A stretch of DNA of 64,000 bases, from positions 620,001-684,000 of the forward strand of contig NZ_CP031747.1 of NCBI RefSeq assembly GCF_005311025.1, written 5' to 3'. Within the stretch, counting starts at the first letter, position 1; each line of letters starts with the position of its first letter. Source of the stretch: Alcaligenes faecalis (GTDB taxonomy: Bacteria > Pseudomonadota > Gammaproteobacteria > Burkholderiales > Burkholderiaceae_B). The translations under genes and the position numbers were made by a program. A model generated the notes under the pieces. It saw only the letters and a program-made list of their open reading frames with translations, was not told the origin of the DNA and made no database searches. Positions 51,873 to 61,260 of this stretch are shown here, piece after piece.

Positions 51873-54781
51873 CGCGCAAGCTCTTGTGCCACCATTTGAG
51901 CAGCCCCCATTTCGTTGATTCCATGCTTTTCCATCAGGCGACGTCGGTGTGCTTTCTCATGGCCCTCAGTCATGGCCAATGCAATCGGGAGAGCTGGAGG
52001 GACGTTGCGAAAGAGCATCTGGCCGGTCGCGGAAATCAGAACCCCTTCCGTGTATTTCGGCGGCTCTTTTTGGGCGGATTCCATCATGGCTCGCTGCTCG
52101 TTGGTGAGCGACCGAAATCGCACCACTTCTTCAATCTCTGCTTTGTCCATGGTCAGTAGCATCCAGTACTCACACATCGAGAGCACGCGCTCCATGGAGT
52201 CGGGGAAGTCTTTCAGGTTTTGTGTGGCAAGCCAGAACCAGGTATTGAATTTGCGCCACATTTTGGTGCCCTTGGCTATCTTGGGGCCAAGCAGCTCATT
52301 GGTTGTGATCAAGTGGCCCTCGTCCGTAAGGAACACCATCGGGCGACCAGAGTGTTGGTTCAGCTCGGCACGGGACTGTACTGAGTCGATGAGGCTTGTG
52401 TACGCAACTGCCAAGGCATCTTCATAGCCGTCTTGAGTGAGCGTACCCATCTCGACCAGAGTGACGTCTGCATCTGGCCAGTCCTGTCCCTCACGATTGA
52501 ATAATTTGCCTCGCAGCGCCTGGGTGAAGGTCATCATGGACTGACCCATTTCTTCGGCGCGGGACCGCCGCGCCGGTGACATGGTCTGGTCCTTATTCAT
52601 GTGCATCAGCTGCAGGGCCACATCTTGTGTCAACGGGTGCTTGGCTCCCCGTTCTTTGCAACTGATCGCGGCCATGATGATGGCGCGTGATACCAAGTAC
52701 CGGTCGGCTCGACTCATCTGTGCGACTTCGTCCGCTTCACCGCCTGTGATCATCAGGATCGCGGCAATCAGCATCTCGCCCAGCAAGTCTCTTTTATCCA
52801 GCTCGTCGTCCTGCTCTTCGTCCTCTTCCCTGGCCTGGAACGTTTCATGAAAAGACACGTCGGCAGTCGACGGCTCATCATCTTGGCCAAGCAGGGCATT
52901 GAGCAGTTCGTCATCGGGCAGGCCTGCGTTGCTTCGTGCCTGCTGCTCGGCCGCCACAAAACTCTCCATCACTTCACTATCATCTAGTAGTTGGTACGCA
53001 TGAACGAACGGTGGCAAGGACACTTTTGCACTACTGTTCAGTTCAACTTTGTAGGTCGATAGCCCTCGGTCTTTAAAAAAATCCACCAAAAGACCGAAGG
53101 AGTTCCCGGCATCGACAATCACCAGCCGTGGCCGATGAATGGCCATCGTCATCATGGCGATGTAGTTCAAGGTGGCCGATTTACCGGCTCCGGTCGGTCC
53201 CAGCACCAGCATATGCGCGTTCTTTTTACGATCGCGTTTGTTGAGCGGATCCACAAACAAGGGTTCCCCGCCGCGATTCCAGAACCACATGCCGGGGTGA
53301 GGTGTGCCACGGGCACGGCCATACAATGGCAACAGACGCGCAATATGGGAGGCGAAGGTCAGGCGGGATCGACGAAGTACCTGATTATCGAAGGCGGGGT
53401 CATAGTTAAAGGGCAGCGCCCGCATGAATGTGTCCAGCGGGACCAGGTCATGCTGATTACTGATGAACTTCAGGCCCGATGGGATCAACAGCGCATTAAT
53501 CGTGTTGATGTTGCTATCGAGTTCATCTGTGCTGGTGGCAGTCGCGTACAGGGTCACCATCATTGGAAACAGGTGGTTGCCCCGAACTATTTCATTCAAA
53601 ACGTTGGTGCATTCCCGGTAGGTTTCGATGGCCTGCGCCGTCTTAGCGCGTGAGGCATCCCGGATGCGCTCAATTTGTGACTCGACGATGTGTTGCGGCG
53701 CAATCGTGATGGAGACCGAGAGCATCGAGCCAGGAGGCAGACGGTCAAACCGTGCAAATCGCTCTTTACCGTTGGCCAGCTCCGCCGTGAAATGACCAAT
53801 CTCAGGCTGCTTGCGCATATTTTGCAGGGTCAACGCCTTGACGGGTACGCCATCAAACTCAAACAATCCCTGTTCCAGGTTCGAACGGGGCTCATTGATG
53901 CTCAATAGCTCTGACAAGTCCCATCCAAAAATGGGCGTATCCTCGTCATCGGTCAACGGGGTGTCGCCGGGATAGGGTAATTCACGCATCATTTGCGTGC
54001 CTGGCGCCCAAGGCAGATCACGGTTAAAAAACGGCAGTAGCCACTCATACAGGTCTTTGCCGGTACAGCGGCGAACGGCCACACCGGCCTCGGAAAACGT
54101 GGCCATGATGGTGTTGGCCACCGACTCGATTTGCTGCACCGGCGTTTGTGGATCATCGGCTGCGCCGCCAAATCGACGATACAGGCAACAACGAACACGG
54201 CGGATTTGCCCGCGCCAGACTTGACCGGTGACAAGCGTATCGGTGAACAGGCCATTGGGTTGCGAGACATTCGACAGGTGAGAGCGCACCTCATCCAATA
54301 CCGCCTGGGTAAACGGCGAGTTCAGGATCTCCTGGCCCAGGCCATCGTCCTTGTGTTGCTCCAGGATATAGTCGGTAAAGGTGTCATTAAGATGATCCAG
54401 GTTACGGTCATCATTGACAAAAAACTGTGCGATCCACGGTGCGCCGTTGACCGATGGCATGGCTTGCAAGGCCTCCTGAATCTTCTGGGCGTGTTCATTC
54501 AGAATTTCGATAGGCATGGCCTCGGTCGCAATCGGAGAGAGCTCAAACAGTGCACCGAGCGTATTGCCATCACGCAACACGAAAATGCGCTCATCAGGGG
54601 CATAGCTGATATAGGGCAGCATGTCGGTAAACGACGGTGGCCGTAGGGCCATGCGTCGACGATCTGCAACGGTCTGGCCAGGAGACGATGCCTTTGCGGT
54701 GACTTGAGGAGCGCGCTTACTGCCTGGTTGCGCTGCACGTTGACGCGTGAATCCGAGCAAGCTGGCCACATTAGCGATCAT
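51860..54781 (-). CDS. VirB4/TraC-like conjugative transfer ATPase (PFL_4706 family, TIGR03744)
   Basis: 973 aa from ATG 54781, which overlaps the lipoprotein stop. N-terminal VirB4 domain (PPSFTDMLPYISYAPDERIF), Walker A LGPTGAGKSATLNY near 525-535, PRLVIVDAGNSFGLLVDFF nearby, and VFLTDEGHLITTNELLG with ATQNLKDFPDSMERVL in the C-terminal half. An acidic insertion (EEDEEQDDELDKRD) lies between. Energises pilus assembly at the inner membrane. Size and motifs are complete. Confidence 0.92.
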   Translation of the reverse strand: MIANVASLLGFTRQRAAQPGSKRAPQVTAKASSPGQTVADRRRMALRPPSFTDMLPYISYAPDERIFVLRDGNTLGALFELSPIATEAMPIEILNEHAQKIQEALQAMPSVNGAPWIAQFFVNDDRNLDHLNDTFTDYILEQHKDDGLGQEILNSPFTQAVLDEVRSHLSNVSQPNGLFTDTLVTGQVWRGQIRRVRCCLYRRFGGAADDPQTPVQQIESVANTIMATFSEAGVAVRRCTGKDLYEWLLPFFNRDLPWAPGTQMMRELPYPGDTPLTDDEDTPIFGWDLSELLSINEPRSNLEQGLFEFDGVPVKALTLQNMRKQPEIGHFTAELANGKERFARFDRLPPGSMLSVSITIAPQHIVESQIERIRDASRAKTAQAIETYRECTNVLNEIVRGNHLFPMMVTLYATATSTDELDSNINTINALLIPSGLKFISNQHDLVPLDTFMRALPFNYDPAFDNQVLRRSRLTFASHIARLLPLYGRARGTPHPGMWFWNRGGEPLFVDPLNKRDRKKNAHMLVLGPTGAGKSATLNYIAMMTMAIHRPRLVIVDAGNSFGLLVDFFKDRGLSTYKVELNSSAKVSLPPFVHAYQLLDDSEVMESFVAAEQQARSNAGLPDDELLNALLGQDDEPSTADVSFHETFQAREEDEEQDDELDKRDLLGEMLIAAILMITGGEADEVAQMSRADRYLVSRAIIMAAISCKERGAKHPLTQDVALQLMHMNKDQTMSPARRSRAEEMGQSMMTFTQALRGKLFNREGQDWPDADVTLVEMGTLTQDGYEDALAVAYTSLIDSVQSRAELNQHSGRPMVFLTDEGHLITTNELLGPKIAKGTKMWRKFNTWFWLATQNLKDFPDSMERVLSMCEYWMLLTMDKAEIEEVVRFRSLTNEQRAMMESAQKEPPKYTEGVLISATGQMLFRNVPPALPIALAMTEGHEKAHRRRLMEKHGINEMGAAQMVAQELARCRA

Positions 54782-55280
54782 CTGCGCCTCCCTTTTTCTT
54801 GGCGCTGGATTTAGCCTCAAAGTAGTCACCTCGCCACTGCAGCAGATCTTGGGTGACTTCACCAGGTAGCGCATACTGTGTCTGGTCATACATCGGGAAG
54901 ACGGTCACGTAGCCAGGAACCGGATACTGGCCCTTGGCCAAGTGAGGAAACACCACCATTACCAGGTCAGGGTTGGGCAGCCGAGCGAATCGCTGGTTCA
55001 TGGAATCAACAGCTGACCAATATCGCTGGGTTAACTCATCACCTGGATTAATCGGTCTAGCCTGAGTGCGCTCACGCGTCCGCTCCTGGGGGGTAATGCG
55101 CGACTGACGAGTCGCTTCGTTTCGATAATCAGTACCCCGGTAGACGTCCAGCACCGTTGGCGAATCCTTAGTGACCTCATTAAGTGGGGATTCGCGATCC
55201 ATCATGACGGTGCAACCGCTGAACATGGCGGTGGTGATTAGAGTCAGCGCCAGGCGTTGGGCAGTTTTATTCCAGACCAT
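54771..55280 (-). CDS. Conjugation lipoprotein (TIGR03751 family)
   Basis: 169 aa from ATG 55280. Lipoprotein signal with lipobox FSGC (MFSGCTVMMDRESPLNEV), then DVYRGTDYRNEATRQS and PVPGYVTVFPMYDQTQYALPGE, the conserved TIGR03751 parts. Outer-membrane or periplasmic lipoprotein in the TraV position of the secretion channel. Overlaps the TIGR03752 gene's stop. Confidence 0.85.
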   Translation of the reverse strand: MVWNKTAQRLALTLITTAMFSGCTVMMDRESPLNEVTKDSPTVLDVYRGTDYRNEATRQSRITPQERTRERTQARPINPGDELTQRYWSAVDSMNQRFARLPNPDLVMVVFPHLAKGQYPVPGYVTVFPMYDQTQYALPGEVTQDLLQWRGDYFEAKSSAKKKGGADDR

Positions 55281-56841
55281 AATGTGCTCCACGAGAAAGC
55301 TGCTGCGTCCCTTGCTGGCGGTACACCAGCTTGCGGGCGTTGGGCATCTTGTCAATTTGCAGTTCTTTATCCAGGTGAATAACTATTTGCTTGCCAGCCG
55401 GGGTTACAACGGCGTCGAAGCTATTCTTCAAACGGGAGGTCATCCATGCGACGATCTCATTGGTTGCGCCAGAGGCCGCTTGCCCCATGGCGTAGCCACT
55501 GCGTGAGCCGGTGATTTGAGAGGTGGTATTGCCCGTGCCCAGATTGTTGGAGACGGTGCGCTGGGCATCGGAGTAAGCTTGTGCGGCGACATCCAGCCCC
55601 TTGAGCATGGCCAGGTCGGCCAGATAGGCCGGGGCATTGGTGACGAATTTGCCGGGAATGCAGGGATTGCCGTGTACGTCAGAGATGTAGCCCAGGTCCT
55701 GGGTGCTACCGCCGCCATTGACGTTGGCATTCCCCCCGCCTTTGGAGCGCTCAGAAATGGTGCGAACCGTGCCGTCATTAAAGACAAAGGTGACCGAGCG
55801 CACTTTTCCTTCTGAGCACGACAGCGCCATATCGCCGATTGCCACACCGGTGACGATCATCCCCTCAATGTCTGCTGGTAATTCAAAGCCATTGGCTGCC
55901 AGGTTGTCGCGGCCGACAATCGCTTTAAACTGCATCGGGTCAGTGACACGGCCATCAATGGGCACACGTCCGATGAGACTGGTCATCGATACTGCGCCGA
56001 CCAGTGTCGAGTTCTCGGGAACAGTAAAGTACGGAATCGGTTCAGGCTTGGCGGCTTGTGGTGCTGACCGTGTTTGTGTGGCGGTGGTCCTGGACACAGG
56101 GCCCATGGAGCTATTGGCATAGGCCTGATTGCCACTGGTGCGGACATAGCGCGTAATGGCTGGTCCGTCATTGCCATTGCGGCCCTGCTCGGACTGCGTT
56201 ACCGCGCTATACCCCATAGGAGGTAAAACACGGTATGGCCCTGATGAGGTAACAGTCGGAGTGAGCGATTCTGTTCCCAGGGAAAATGATTGTTGTGGGA
56301 CCAGGGGAGTCGTTCGCGTCTGAGCAGCTCGATTGGCTGCTTCGGTCTCAGAGCGGGCCGGTGACAGTTGAAAGGCGCGTGAAAACGTATCGACTGCTTC
56401 GGAGCCACGCTTCAAGGTGAGGTTGACTGCGTTTTTGGCGCCCGTCTCGTCGCCGGTTGGGTCGATCGAGTCCGTACGGGGTCCGTCAAGATTGAGCGTG
56501 TCGCGTTGCTCTTGTTCGATGCGACGCGAGACCGTGGCATTAGCACCGCCCACGCGCTTATTCTCGGCGATGAGTTGATTGTTCATCTCGATCACGCGTG
56601 CCACATCACGCCGCAACTGTTCATTGCTGGCGGTGACGGTGCGTAGGGTTTCGGCGGCGTTGTCGTTGTCCGCTCCTTGCGCGGTAGGCAGTGTGGCACT
56701 TTCAGGTGTAGGAATGGAGGTCAATACCGAGTTGGTAGATTCTCCTGAACCCGTAAATTGCCTGTATATCACCACGCTGACTATTAAGACTGCGACACCA
56801 CCGAGGATGGGGATCAGTTTGTTGCTGGACGTGCTGCTCAT
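55267..56841 (-). CDS. PFL_4705-family ICE protein, TraB/VirB10-like (TIGR03752)
   Basis: 524 aa. A single N-terminal transmembrane helix (LIPILGGVAVLIVSVVIY), a coiled region (ETLRTVTASNEQLRRDVARV), a Pro/Thr-rich linker and a C-terminal barrel-like domain (IPYFTVPENSTLVGAVSMTS, GRVPIDGRVTDPMQFKAIVG). This is the TraB/VirB10 layout, linking inner and outer membrane channel parts. Confidence 0.88.
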   Translation of the reverse strand: MSSTSSNKLIPILGGVAVLIVSVVIYRQFTGSGESTNSVLTSIPTPESATLPTAQGADNDNAAETLRTVTASNEQLRRDVARVIEMNNQLIAENKRVGGANATVSRRIEQEQRDTLNLDGPRTDSIDPTGDETGAKNAVNLTLKRGSEAVDTFSRAFQLSPARSETEAANRAAQTRTTPLVPQQSFSLGTESLTPTVTSSGPYRVLPPMGYSAVTQSEQGRNGNDGPAITRYVRTSGNQAYANSSMGPVSRTTATQTRSAPQAAKPEPIPYFTVPENSTLVGAVSMTSLIGRVPIDGRVTDPMQFKAIVGRDNLAANGFELPADIEGMIVTGVAIGDMALSCSEGKVRSVTFVFNDGTVRTISERSKGGGNANVNGGGSTQDLGYISDVHGNPCIPGKFVTNAPAYLADLAMLKGLDVAAQAYSDAQRTVSNNLGTGNTTSQITGSRSGYAMGQAASGATNEIVAWMTSRLKNSFDAVVTPAGKQIVIHLDKELQIDKMPNARKLVYRQQGTQQLSRGAHYGLE

Positions 56842-56856
56842 GCTGTTGTTCCTTTA

Positions 56857-58032
56857 TTACCGGCAGGCTTCAAATCGGCGCTGGCACACCAGATAAATGG
56901 CGGTGGTGTCCGTCTCGGAACCGGCTGGGCCAATTCGACCGTGCTGCGCGGTGGCTGCAATCCATTGGCCGCGCACTTGCTCAAGTGGAATCTCCAAGGG
57001 GTTATGTGACCGGTTCTTGATGAGAACGGCTGTCACATAGAGCTGGCCAGAACGCCATTGACCGACGGGGGTGGATACAACATTGACGCCGCGTATTAGG
57101 TTGGCAATTGGCTCAGCTGTGACTTCGACCTGCTGTACACCAGAGAATGGCGTGGCAAGCCGCTTTGGGGCATAAAGCTGGCGTGCGGCGTAGCGGGTGA
57201 GCTGGACCATATCTGTCGGTGCCGATTCCGCCATTTGCTGGCTCAATGTGTGTGCATTCGCTATGCTGGTCGCTTGCGCTGCCGCTTGGGAGGCGGGACC
57301 ATCACCTCCGATCCCCTCTGTACCAGGCGATGATGAAGCAACGACAAAAACCTGAAGTTCGCTACGGGCACTGGCTGTTGTGCTGTCGGCAACCAGATCG
57401 AAGGGAATTTGCTGCCCAGAGTCAATGAGCTCAGCAATGATTCGCACGGGTGTGAACTGCTGGAGGGCCGTGATGTACATCGTGCGATCAATGACTTCGA
57501 TTCGGGCAATCTTGGACATATCCGATGGCACATGCAGGGCGGCAGGCGCAGGCAAGGTAATCATGCGTTCGATGCCCACAGGCAGTGGCGCACGTACCGG
57601 AGCTCGATTAAACACGGCTCGCTCGACGCCATGCGGTTTGTTTTGTGGTGGTTTGCGGATGGTCGTGCCGCTTTCGTCCTGATTATCCTTGGCCTGTTGA
57701 ATGGCCGCATCCACAGTGCTCACCACCATAGCTTGGTCACCCATCACATTGACGCTAGGGTTTTGATACTCAGCGTTAGAGGGTGAGGAGCCAAGATTGG
57801 GAATCTCTCCCAGATCGGGCGCGTTATTCACTGCTGCGTTTGTTGCAGAACCCACATTGACACTTGAGTTGACGCTGTCAGGGGCTGGAGCAATAAGATC
57901 TGCTGGTACGCTCTCCAAGTTTGGCCCCAAGTCTCGCACTTGTGCCTGTGCGTACTGGGCCAGCCCCAAAAGAGCGCAGGCCAGAGCTGTTTTGCGAATG
58001 CTAAGAATGGCTTTCATGGATGACAATCTCAC
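56857..58032 (-). CDS. PFL_4704-family ICE protein, TraK/VirB9-like (TIGR03749)
   Basis: 391 aa from GTG 58032 (GTGA overlap with the upstream stop); ATG 58017 (MKAILSIRK) is the alternative. Signal peptide (TALACALLGLAQYAQAQ) and conserved HGVERAVFNRAPVRAPLPVG, RTMYITALQQFTPVRIIAEL and YVTAVLIKNRSHNPLEIPLE. Secretin-like outer-membrane channel partner of the VirB10- and lipoprotein-like proteins. Confidence 0.87.
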   Translation of the reverse strand: MRLSSMKAILSIRKTALACALLGLAQYAQAQVRDLGPNLESVPADLIAPAPDSVNSSVNVGSATNAAVNNAPDLGEIPNLGSSPSNAEYQNPSVNVMGDQAMVVSTVDAAIQQAKDNQDESGTTIRKPPQNKPHGVERAVFNRAPVRAPLPVGIERMITLPAPAALHVPSDMSKIARIEVIDRTMYITALQQFTPVRIIAELIDSGQQIPFDLVADSTTASARSELQVFVVASSSPGTEGIGGDGPASQAAAQATSIANAHTLSQQMAESAPTDMVQLTRYAARQLYAPKRLATPFSGVQQVEVTAEPIANLIRGVNVVSTPVGQWRSGQLYVTAVLIKNRSHNPLEIPLEQVRGQWIAATAQHGRIGPAGSETDTTAIYLVCQRRFEACR

Positions 58033-58829
58033 TCGCTTTGAGGTTGGACGGGTCGCACCTGGATAGGTGTCGGAGCGGGGTCGGTCACGTTGGTTGCCGG
58101 GTCGGTGATCGTGCCGGGCAATGTGGCGGGCACGATTTCTGACTCAGTTGGCAGCTCGGGACTTTGGTTGTTCTTCTGGACTGCGGCGACTTCGTCAGGA
58201 TTCAGGCGGGCAGGGCGGTTGTTGCCGTAGCAGTCAATGGCCAGCTTCCAGGGGTTTTTCTCGGGGTCAACGTCATATCGCACGACACGCATCGGATACC
58301 GGATGTAGATGTCTTTGATTTGTTGACCACGAAATGTCTCTTGCAATTGCATGTCGAGCAGTACTGTCCAGGTGTTGGTGCCTTGCGAAATGACTCGTCT
58401 GGGTGAAAACCCAAACCCTGGAATCTCGGTCATGATGCGTGTGCGTGAGCGCAACTCACCGGCTCTATCCCGTGTGTTCATGTCGTTCTCTAGCTGAGCG
58501 CGACAAGACGGGGTGATGTAGGCCTGGTAGTAGTAGATTTGCTTGCCGTAGTCCTTGTACCCGTCGGCTTGCCAGCGGTTGACCTGCTGCCAGATGTAGT
58601 AGGCAAAGCCATACACATTGACGTCAGGGACCGGCGACTGGCCGTCGGTCACGGTGACGACATCCCCGCCTTGAATGTTGGGGTGCAAATTGACGTCGAT
58701 TCGATGCGGTGTGCGGGCAGCAAAGTACATACCCACAGCCCCAAGAGCGGCGACAACTAAAACAAGTGCGCCCAGTCTTTTATTTGTCGCCTGAACAGTG
58801 GCCAGGGCGTTTAAATATTTTGAACTCAT
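58029..58829 (-). CDS. PFL_4703-family ICE protein, TraE/VirB8-like (TIGR03746)
   Basis: 266 aa. One N-terminal transmembrane helix (LGALVLVVAALGAVGMYFAA) followed by a VirB8-like periplasmic domain (VNVYGFAYYIWQQVNRWQ, YYYQAYITPSCRAQLEND, DIYIRYPMRVVRYDVDP). A Pro/Thr-rich tail ends the protein. Inner-membrane scaffold of the channel. Overlaps the neighbours on both sides by 4 bp. Confidence 0.88.
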   Translation of the reverse strand: MSSKYLNALATVQATNKRLGALVLVVAALGAVGMYFAARTPHRIDVNLHPNIQGGDVVTVTDGQSPVPDVNVYGFAYYIWQQVNRWQADGYKDYGKQIYYYQAYITPSCRAQLENDMNTRDRAGELRSRTRIMTEIPGFGFSPRRVISQGTNTWTVLLDMQLQETFRGQQIKDIYIRYPMRVVRYDVDPEKNPWKLAIDCYGNNRPARLNPDEVAAVQKNNQSPELPTESEIVPATLPGTITDPATNVTDPAPTPIQVRPVQPQSE

Positions 58830-59365
58830 ACGTTGTTGCTCGCTTTATCCGCTATCGGTGTCACACCTTGAGCAGCGCAAGAAGAGGGGATGGCCGTTTC
58901 GCTCGTAGAAACAAGGTTCTGACGGGACGGTTTAGGGTTGAATGAAGTGGACAGGCTAAAGGGCAAGGTCCGGCCCAAGCTCCAATAACCGTTGTGGCGG
59001 ATGAAATTGGCTTTCACCCACCCACGAGAGGCCATCCAGTGGTGCATAGCCTGGTTGTAATAGCCGTCAGGACGGTTGCGCTTAAGTCCCGCCAGGTATT
59101 TAGAGGCAAACCACAAAATGACTAATGGTCCAAATAGCATGATGGCCAAAAGTGTTTGCCAGAAGCCGGTTATGGCCAGCAGTACCAAGCCCAGCAGCAG
59201 ACACACCGCGACGGAGATCAGACCGATGATTTGTGCTTCATCGACCGTCATACCGTTCAGAATGGCTGGTTGAACATTCACGCGATCGGTTATCGGCGTA
59301 GCGATGCCCTGGGTAACTTGCTCATCTAGCTGTTCAAGGTGTGGGGCAGAGGGCTTGCGAGCCAT
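58826..59365 (-). CDS. TIGR03750-family conjugation protein (DUF3487)
   Basis: 179 aa. Contains ITDRVNVQPAILNGMTVDE, two close membrane segments (IGLISVAVCLLLGLVLLAI and a second at about 70-90), and GYYNQAMHHWMASRGWVK, matching DUF3487. Corresponds by position to TraL/VirB3-like proteins. Confidence 0.87.
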   Translation of the reverse strand: MARKPSAPHLEQLDEQVTQGIATPITDRVNVQPAILNGMTVDEAQIIGLISVAVCLLLGLVLLAITGFWQTLLAIMLFGPLVILWFASKYLAGLKRNRPDGYYNQAMHHWMASRGWVKANFIRHNGYWSLGRTLPFSLSTSFNPKPSRQNLVSTSETAIPSSCAAQGVTPIADKASNNV

Positions 59366-59380
59366 ATCGACTTTTCCCCT

Positions 59381-59791
59381 TTACCCGAGCGTGGCGATGG
59401 CATACGTTGCCATAGCAACGAGTGCAATGGCCAACACGCCACCAGTAATCACGTACTCTTTCAGGTCACTGATATCAGCTTGACCGCGGGTGTATTGGTT
59501 CCACTTCGTGATCGCACCCATGACGACTTTCAGGAAAAAGTAGCCGACAAAGATCATGGCCAGAATAGTGATGCCCTGTTTCCAGTAAGCGCCCATCGCT
59601 CCAAGCCAATCGCCATCGGCAACTTGAGCCCCGTCAATGCCAGAACCCGGTGTGGGCATTGTGGGCAAAGCCGCCCTGGCAGGTGACGAAAGTAACGCTA
59701 CAGCAGGGATCAAAGCGGCTTGCGCGAAGTGACGCTTGGCTTTTTGCCACCCCGCTCGGGGTGCCGCCAACAGAGCGTTCAGTGTGGTCAT
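59381..59791 (-). CDS. PFL_4702-family ICE membrane protein, pilin-like (TIGR03745, DUF2976)
   Basis: 136 aa. Long signal region (AALIPAVALLSSPARAALP) then two hydrophobic segments (ITILAMIFVGYFFLKVVMG and ITGGVLAIALVAMATYAIA) separated by a short polar loop. This is the layout of TraA/VirB2-like pilins, and DUF2976 members are the likely pilin of these ICEs (inference). Confidence 0.85.
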   Translation of the reverse strand: MTTLNALLAAPRAGWQKAKRHFAQAALIPAVALLSSPARAALPTMPTPGSGIDGAQVADGDWLGAMGAYWKQGITILAMIFVGYFFLKVVMGAITKWNQYTRGQADISDLKEYVITGGVLAIALVAMATYAIATLG

Positions 59792-59836
59792 AGCTAAACT
59801 CCGTATGGTTTGATGTGTTAAGAAGTCCTGTGAGCG

Positions 59837-60088
59837 TCAAACCAACACCCACAGGATTAAGGACAACAGCACAACTAATTTGACGCAGGCCCAGACCACC
59901 TCTTCTTGCTTGAGTTGGTTCTCCCGGTAGTTCTCTAGAGCGGCCATTACCAACCACGCAAAGAACAGAGCCACAGCTGCTACCGTTATGACCGTCAGCA
60001 CGATCTTCATGGCGTTTGGGTCAACACCCGAGCCCGCTGCAAACGCCTCTCTCATGCTCGAACCCATCTGCGCATTGTTCATGCCCAT
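59837..60088 (-). CDS. PFL_4701-family ICE membrane protein (TIGR03758, DUF3262)
   Basis: 83 aa from ATG 60088, with AGGAG 11-12 nt upstream. FAAGSGVDPNAMKIVLTVIT and a second hydrophobic segment (ACVKLVVLLSLILWVLV) match TIGR03758. A homologous segment is fused to the lysozyme-like protein at 38.2 kb. Likely assembly partner of the pilin. Confidence 0.85.
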   Translation of the reverse strand: MGMNNAQMGSSMREAFAAGSGVDPNAMKIVLTVITVAAVALFFAWLVMAALENYRENQLKQEEVVWACVKLVVLLSLILWVLV

Positions 60089-60110
60089 AAGGAGATCTCC
60101 TGATGCTGCG

Positions 60111-60437
60111 TCATTGGCGGTAGTCGCCTCGCAGTGGCTCGACCGGACGCGGCTGCATAGGGGCATTAAGGTGTTGTTGAATTCCCCGACGCATCACGTC
60201 CAGGTCATTGATCAACCACTCATATCGAAAATTGACCCGTTGAGATGGAGGGGCATCACGAGAGGCCGCGGCCACCATCTGCTGCACGACGGCCAGCTCG
60301 TTTTCAATCCGTGCCAGACTTTCGCGCTCACTATCGGCATCCCCAGCCTGAACGGTGGCGCACGCGACGAGCATGAGCGCGGCTACCCAGGCGCGATGAG
60401 TCTTACGTTCTGAGGGGCCAGATTGCTGTGGTTTCAT
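60111..60437 (-). CDS. RAQPRD-family ICE protein (TIGR01690)
   Basis: 108 aa from ATG 60437. A signal peptide (WVAALMLVACATVQAGDA) precedes the helical RAQPRD-type domain (ARIENELAVVQQMVAAASRD, RVNFRYEWLINDLDVMRRG). Periplasmic protein constant in this ICE class, role unknown. The frame upstream of 60437 overlaps the PFL_4697 gene end and is not used. Confidence 0.85.
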   Translation of the reverse strand: MKPQQSGPSERKTHRAWVAALMLVACATVQAGDADSERESLARIENELAVVQQMVAAASRDAPPSQRVNFRYEWLINDLDVMRRGIQQHLNAPMQPRPVEPLRGDYRQ

Positions 60438-60477
60438 TTCTGTCGTTTCTCCAATGTCGTGATGTGAGCGAGAGGCG

Positions 60478-61260
60478 CTACATATATTTTTTGAGGGAAG
60501 CCACTGTGGTGCTGAGCGTTGCAGCAACCAGCGCGGTGAAAATCAGAACCATGTAAGCGGGGTTGAAGCCACCGAAGGGCCAAGTCAAATACAGTCCGAA
60601 TCCGCCAGTCAGCGCCCAGGCGGTGTATCGCTTAGCGTGGTGATATACAAAGGAGGACTCACGGCCGCCGCTCCACCGGCGCAAGTCACGCCGTACCAGG
60701 CCATCGACCGCACCCACTAGGCACGCAAGAACGAAGGCTGGCAGCGCATAAAGGGCAATCGAAAGTCGAAGCGCTACATCCATGGCGACATACATGGAAA
60801 GCACGAGTACCGTGCTGATAAATTGGCTGGCATCAGCGCCAATCGTTTTCAGCCTGGAGGAGAGGCTGTTGCCGTTTGCCTTTATTTCTTGTGCACGACG
60901 AAGGGCCTGTTGACGCTGCATGGCGGGGTCATGGCTATTGGCATACCACTGCAAGATTCCGAACTTCTCGTAAGGCCATGAGATGTAGCCGAGCATCTTG
61001 TTTGAGAAGGCCACTGTATTGGGAATAATCAGGCTCTTCGGGGCAGCCTCGATATAGCTCAGGTCCTGCTCCACGATAGAGCGAGCATGGCCCGTGCCTT
61101 GGTCTTTCCAAATCGTATGAATGCCGGCCAGTTCTATGAACAATCCCAGCACACACGCTGAGACAGAGACCATAAGCAAACCCATGACCATCTCAAATGT
61201 CATCAAAATGGGGCCGCGAGTGGTGGGCTTAACAGGGCGGCTGGTCGAGTTGGTACTCAT
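60478..61260 (-). CDS. PFL_4697-family ICE membrane protein (TIGR03747, DUF4400)
   Basis: 260 aa. Hydrophobic segments near 20-45, 150-185 and 215-255; conserved SFVYHHAKRYTAWALTGGFG and DGLVRRDLRRWSGGRES mark DUF4400. It follows traD with a 4-bp overlap and is thought to assist the coupling protein (inference). Confidence 0.87.
   Translation of the reverse strand: MSTNSTSRPVKPTTRGPILMTFEMVMGLLMVSVSACVLGLFIELAGIHTIWKDQGTGHARSIVEQDLSYIEAAPKSLIIPNTVAFSNKMLGYISWPYEKFGILQWYANSHDPAMQRQQALRRAQEIKANGNSLSSRLKTIGADASQFISTVLVLSMYVAMDVALRLSIALYALPAFVLACLVGAVDGLVRRDLRRWSGGRESSFVYHHAKRYTAWALTGGFGLYLTWPFGGFNPAYMVLIFTALVAATLSTTVASLKKYM

Noticed and set aside
53135-53653. Plus-strand frame inside the VirB4-like gene
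   Set aside because: Covers the Walker A region of the ATPase; codon periodicity and motifs belong to the minus strand.
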